NCBI GenBank assembly: GCA_029563035.1
Contig: JAKQTP010000004.1
Coordinates: forward strand, 1 to 6,415
Source of the DNA: an archaeon
Lineage (GTDB): Archaea > Iainarchaeota > Iainarchaeia > CSSED10-239
Direction of reading: 5' to 3'
Length of the DNA: 6,415 nt
The notes beneath the pieces were generated by a model, which was not told the origin of the DNA, did no database searches, and saw only the letters and a program-made list of their open reading frames with translations. Positions 6,242-6,415 of the stretch are shown in pieces. Each line of letters begins with the position of its first letter. Positions within the stretch are counted from its first letter, which is position 1. Made by a program: the position numbers and the translations under genes.

Positions 6242-6415
6242 CTAATGAACATTACGTACTATGCGAAAGCCCAGATTGTTTCCTTTAAAATTGGGAGCAA
6301 AACCACCTCGGGCAGTAGAAGAACAGGCATCTATATCACTATTAAAACTTCCGCCTCTGGCAATGCGATAAACTCCTTTTTCCGCTCCTTTGGGATGAAC
6401 CTGTTTATCTTTTTT
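6242..6415 (-). CDS. C-terminal end of a formylglycine-generating-enzyme-like (FGE-sulfatase fold) protein, partial
   Basis: Fifty-seven codons enter from the right edge and end at TAG 6244-6242. The peptide contains VYRIARGGSFNSD, then DACSSTARGGFAPN, and ends NNLGFRIVRNVH. This matches the closing segment of the FGE-sulfatase / C-type-lectin fold family, where an RGGSF or RGGSW motif, a Cys followed by an Arg-containing strand, and a terminal N-x-GFR-[VI]-V-R are characteristic. In true formylglycine-generating enzymes catalytic cysteines and metal ligands lie elsewhere as well, so activity cannot be judged from this fragment; many relatives are non-enzymatic binding or surface proteins. 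The composition is clearly richer in GC than the neighbouring operon, and about 500 nt separate them, so it is more likely a flanking resident gene than part of the system. Confidence 0.82.
   Translation of the reverse strand, partial: KKDKQVHPKGAEKGVYRIARGGSFNSDIDACSSTARGGFAPNFKGNNLGFRIVRNVH

Noticed and set aside
6242..6415. FGE-fold C-terminus as the variable protein of a diversity-generating retroelement
   Set aside because: Such proteins often have this fold, but the codons here are not enriched in AAY, and I see no reverse transcriptase or near-duplicate template repeat in the window.

Overview
The window is an AT-rich stretch of bacterial chromosome (or large plasmid) with every recognisable gene on the minus strand. 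Good Shine-Dalgarno sequences (AAGGAG, GGAGAGG) sit before most starts, and the genes overlap by a few bases in operon fashion. This fits a bacterium that uses canonical ribosome binding sites. I cannot assign a genus. Base composition is uneven: hand counts of sample lines give about 40% GC at the left edge, about 47% at the right edge, about 32% in the central genes and about 22% in the large intergenic gap. A low-GC cassette between two different flanking genes suggests an accessory island.

Layout, read along the minus strand from right to left. (1) 6415-6242: the last 57 codons of a formylglycine-generating-enzyme-like (FGE-sulfatase / C-type-lectin fold) protein that enters from outside the window. 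(2) 6241-5739: about 500 nt of very AT-rich sequence with no credible gene; its left end holds a candidate promoter/operator, an 18-bp near-palindrome covering a TATAAT. (3) 5738-340: a tightly coupled four-gene operon. It encodes an unrecognised 275-aa protein, a 423-aa BrxC/BrxD-type P-loop ATPase, a second paralogous ATPase of the same family, and a 703-aa Lhr-like superfamily 2 helicase. (4) 339-243: a short spacer with a candidate promoter. (5) 242-1: the N-terminus of an exported protein that leaves the window.

The ATPase plus Lhr-like helicase pairing is the hallmark of the BrxD/BrxHI module of type 2 BREX and of the SngB/SngC pair of the Shango anti-phage system. I see no PglX methyltransferase, PglZ phosphatase, PglW kinase or recognisable TerB-domain protein. 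The operon is therefore best read as a Shango/BREX-related defence candidate with two changes: the ATPase is present as a tandem paralogous pair, and the lead protein is one I do not recognise. Presumably the ATPases assemble on DNA and load or regulate the helicase, with the lead protein as sensor or adaptor. That is inference from gene families and order.

The second ATPase is notable because its conserved N-terminus lies upstream of the only conventional start codon in its frame (a TTG at 3488). The natural start position is an ACG at 3650, placed 7 nt after a GGAGAGG ribosome binding site. It gives a 400-aa protein whose P-loop falls at the same residue numbers as in its paralogue. This is a non-canonical start, a start-codon mutation, a frameshift site or a sequencing error.
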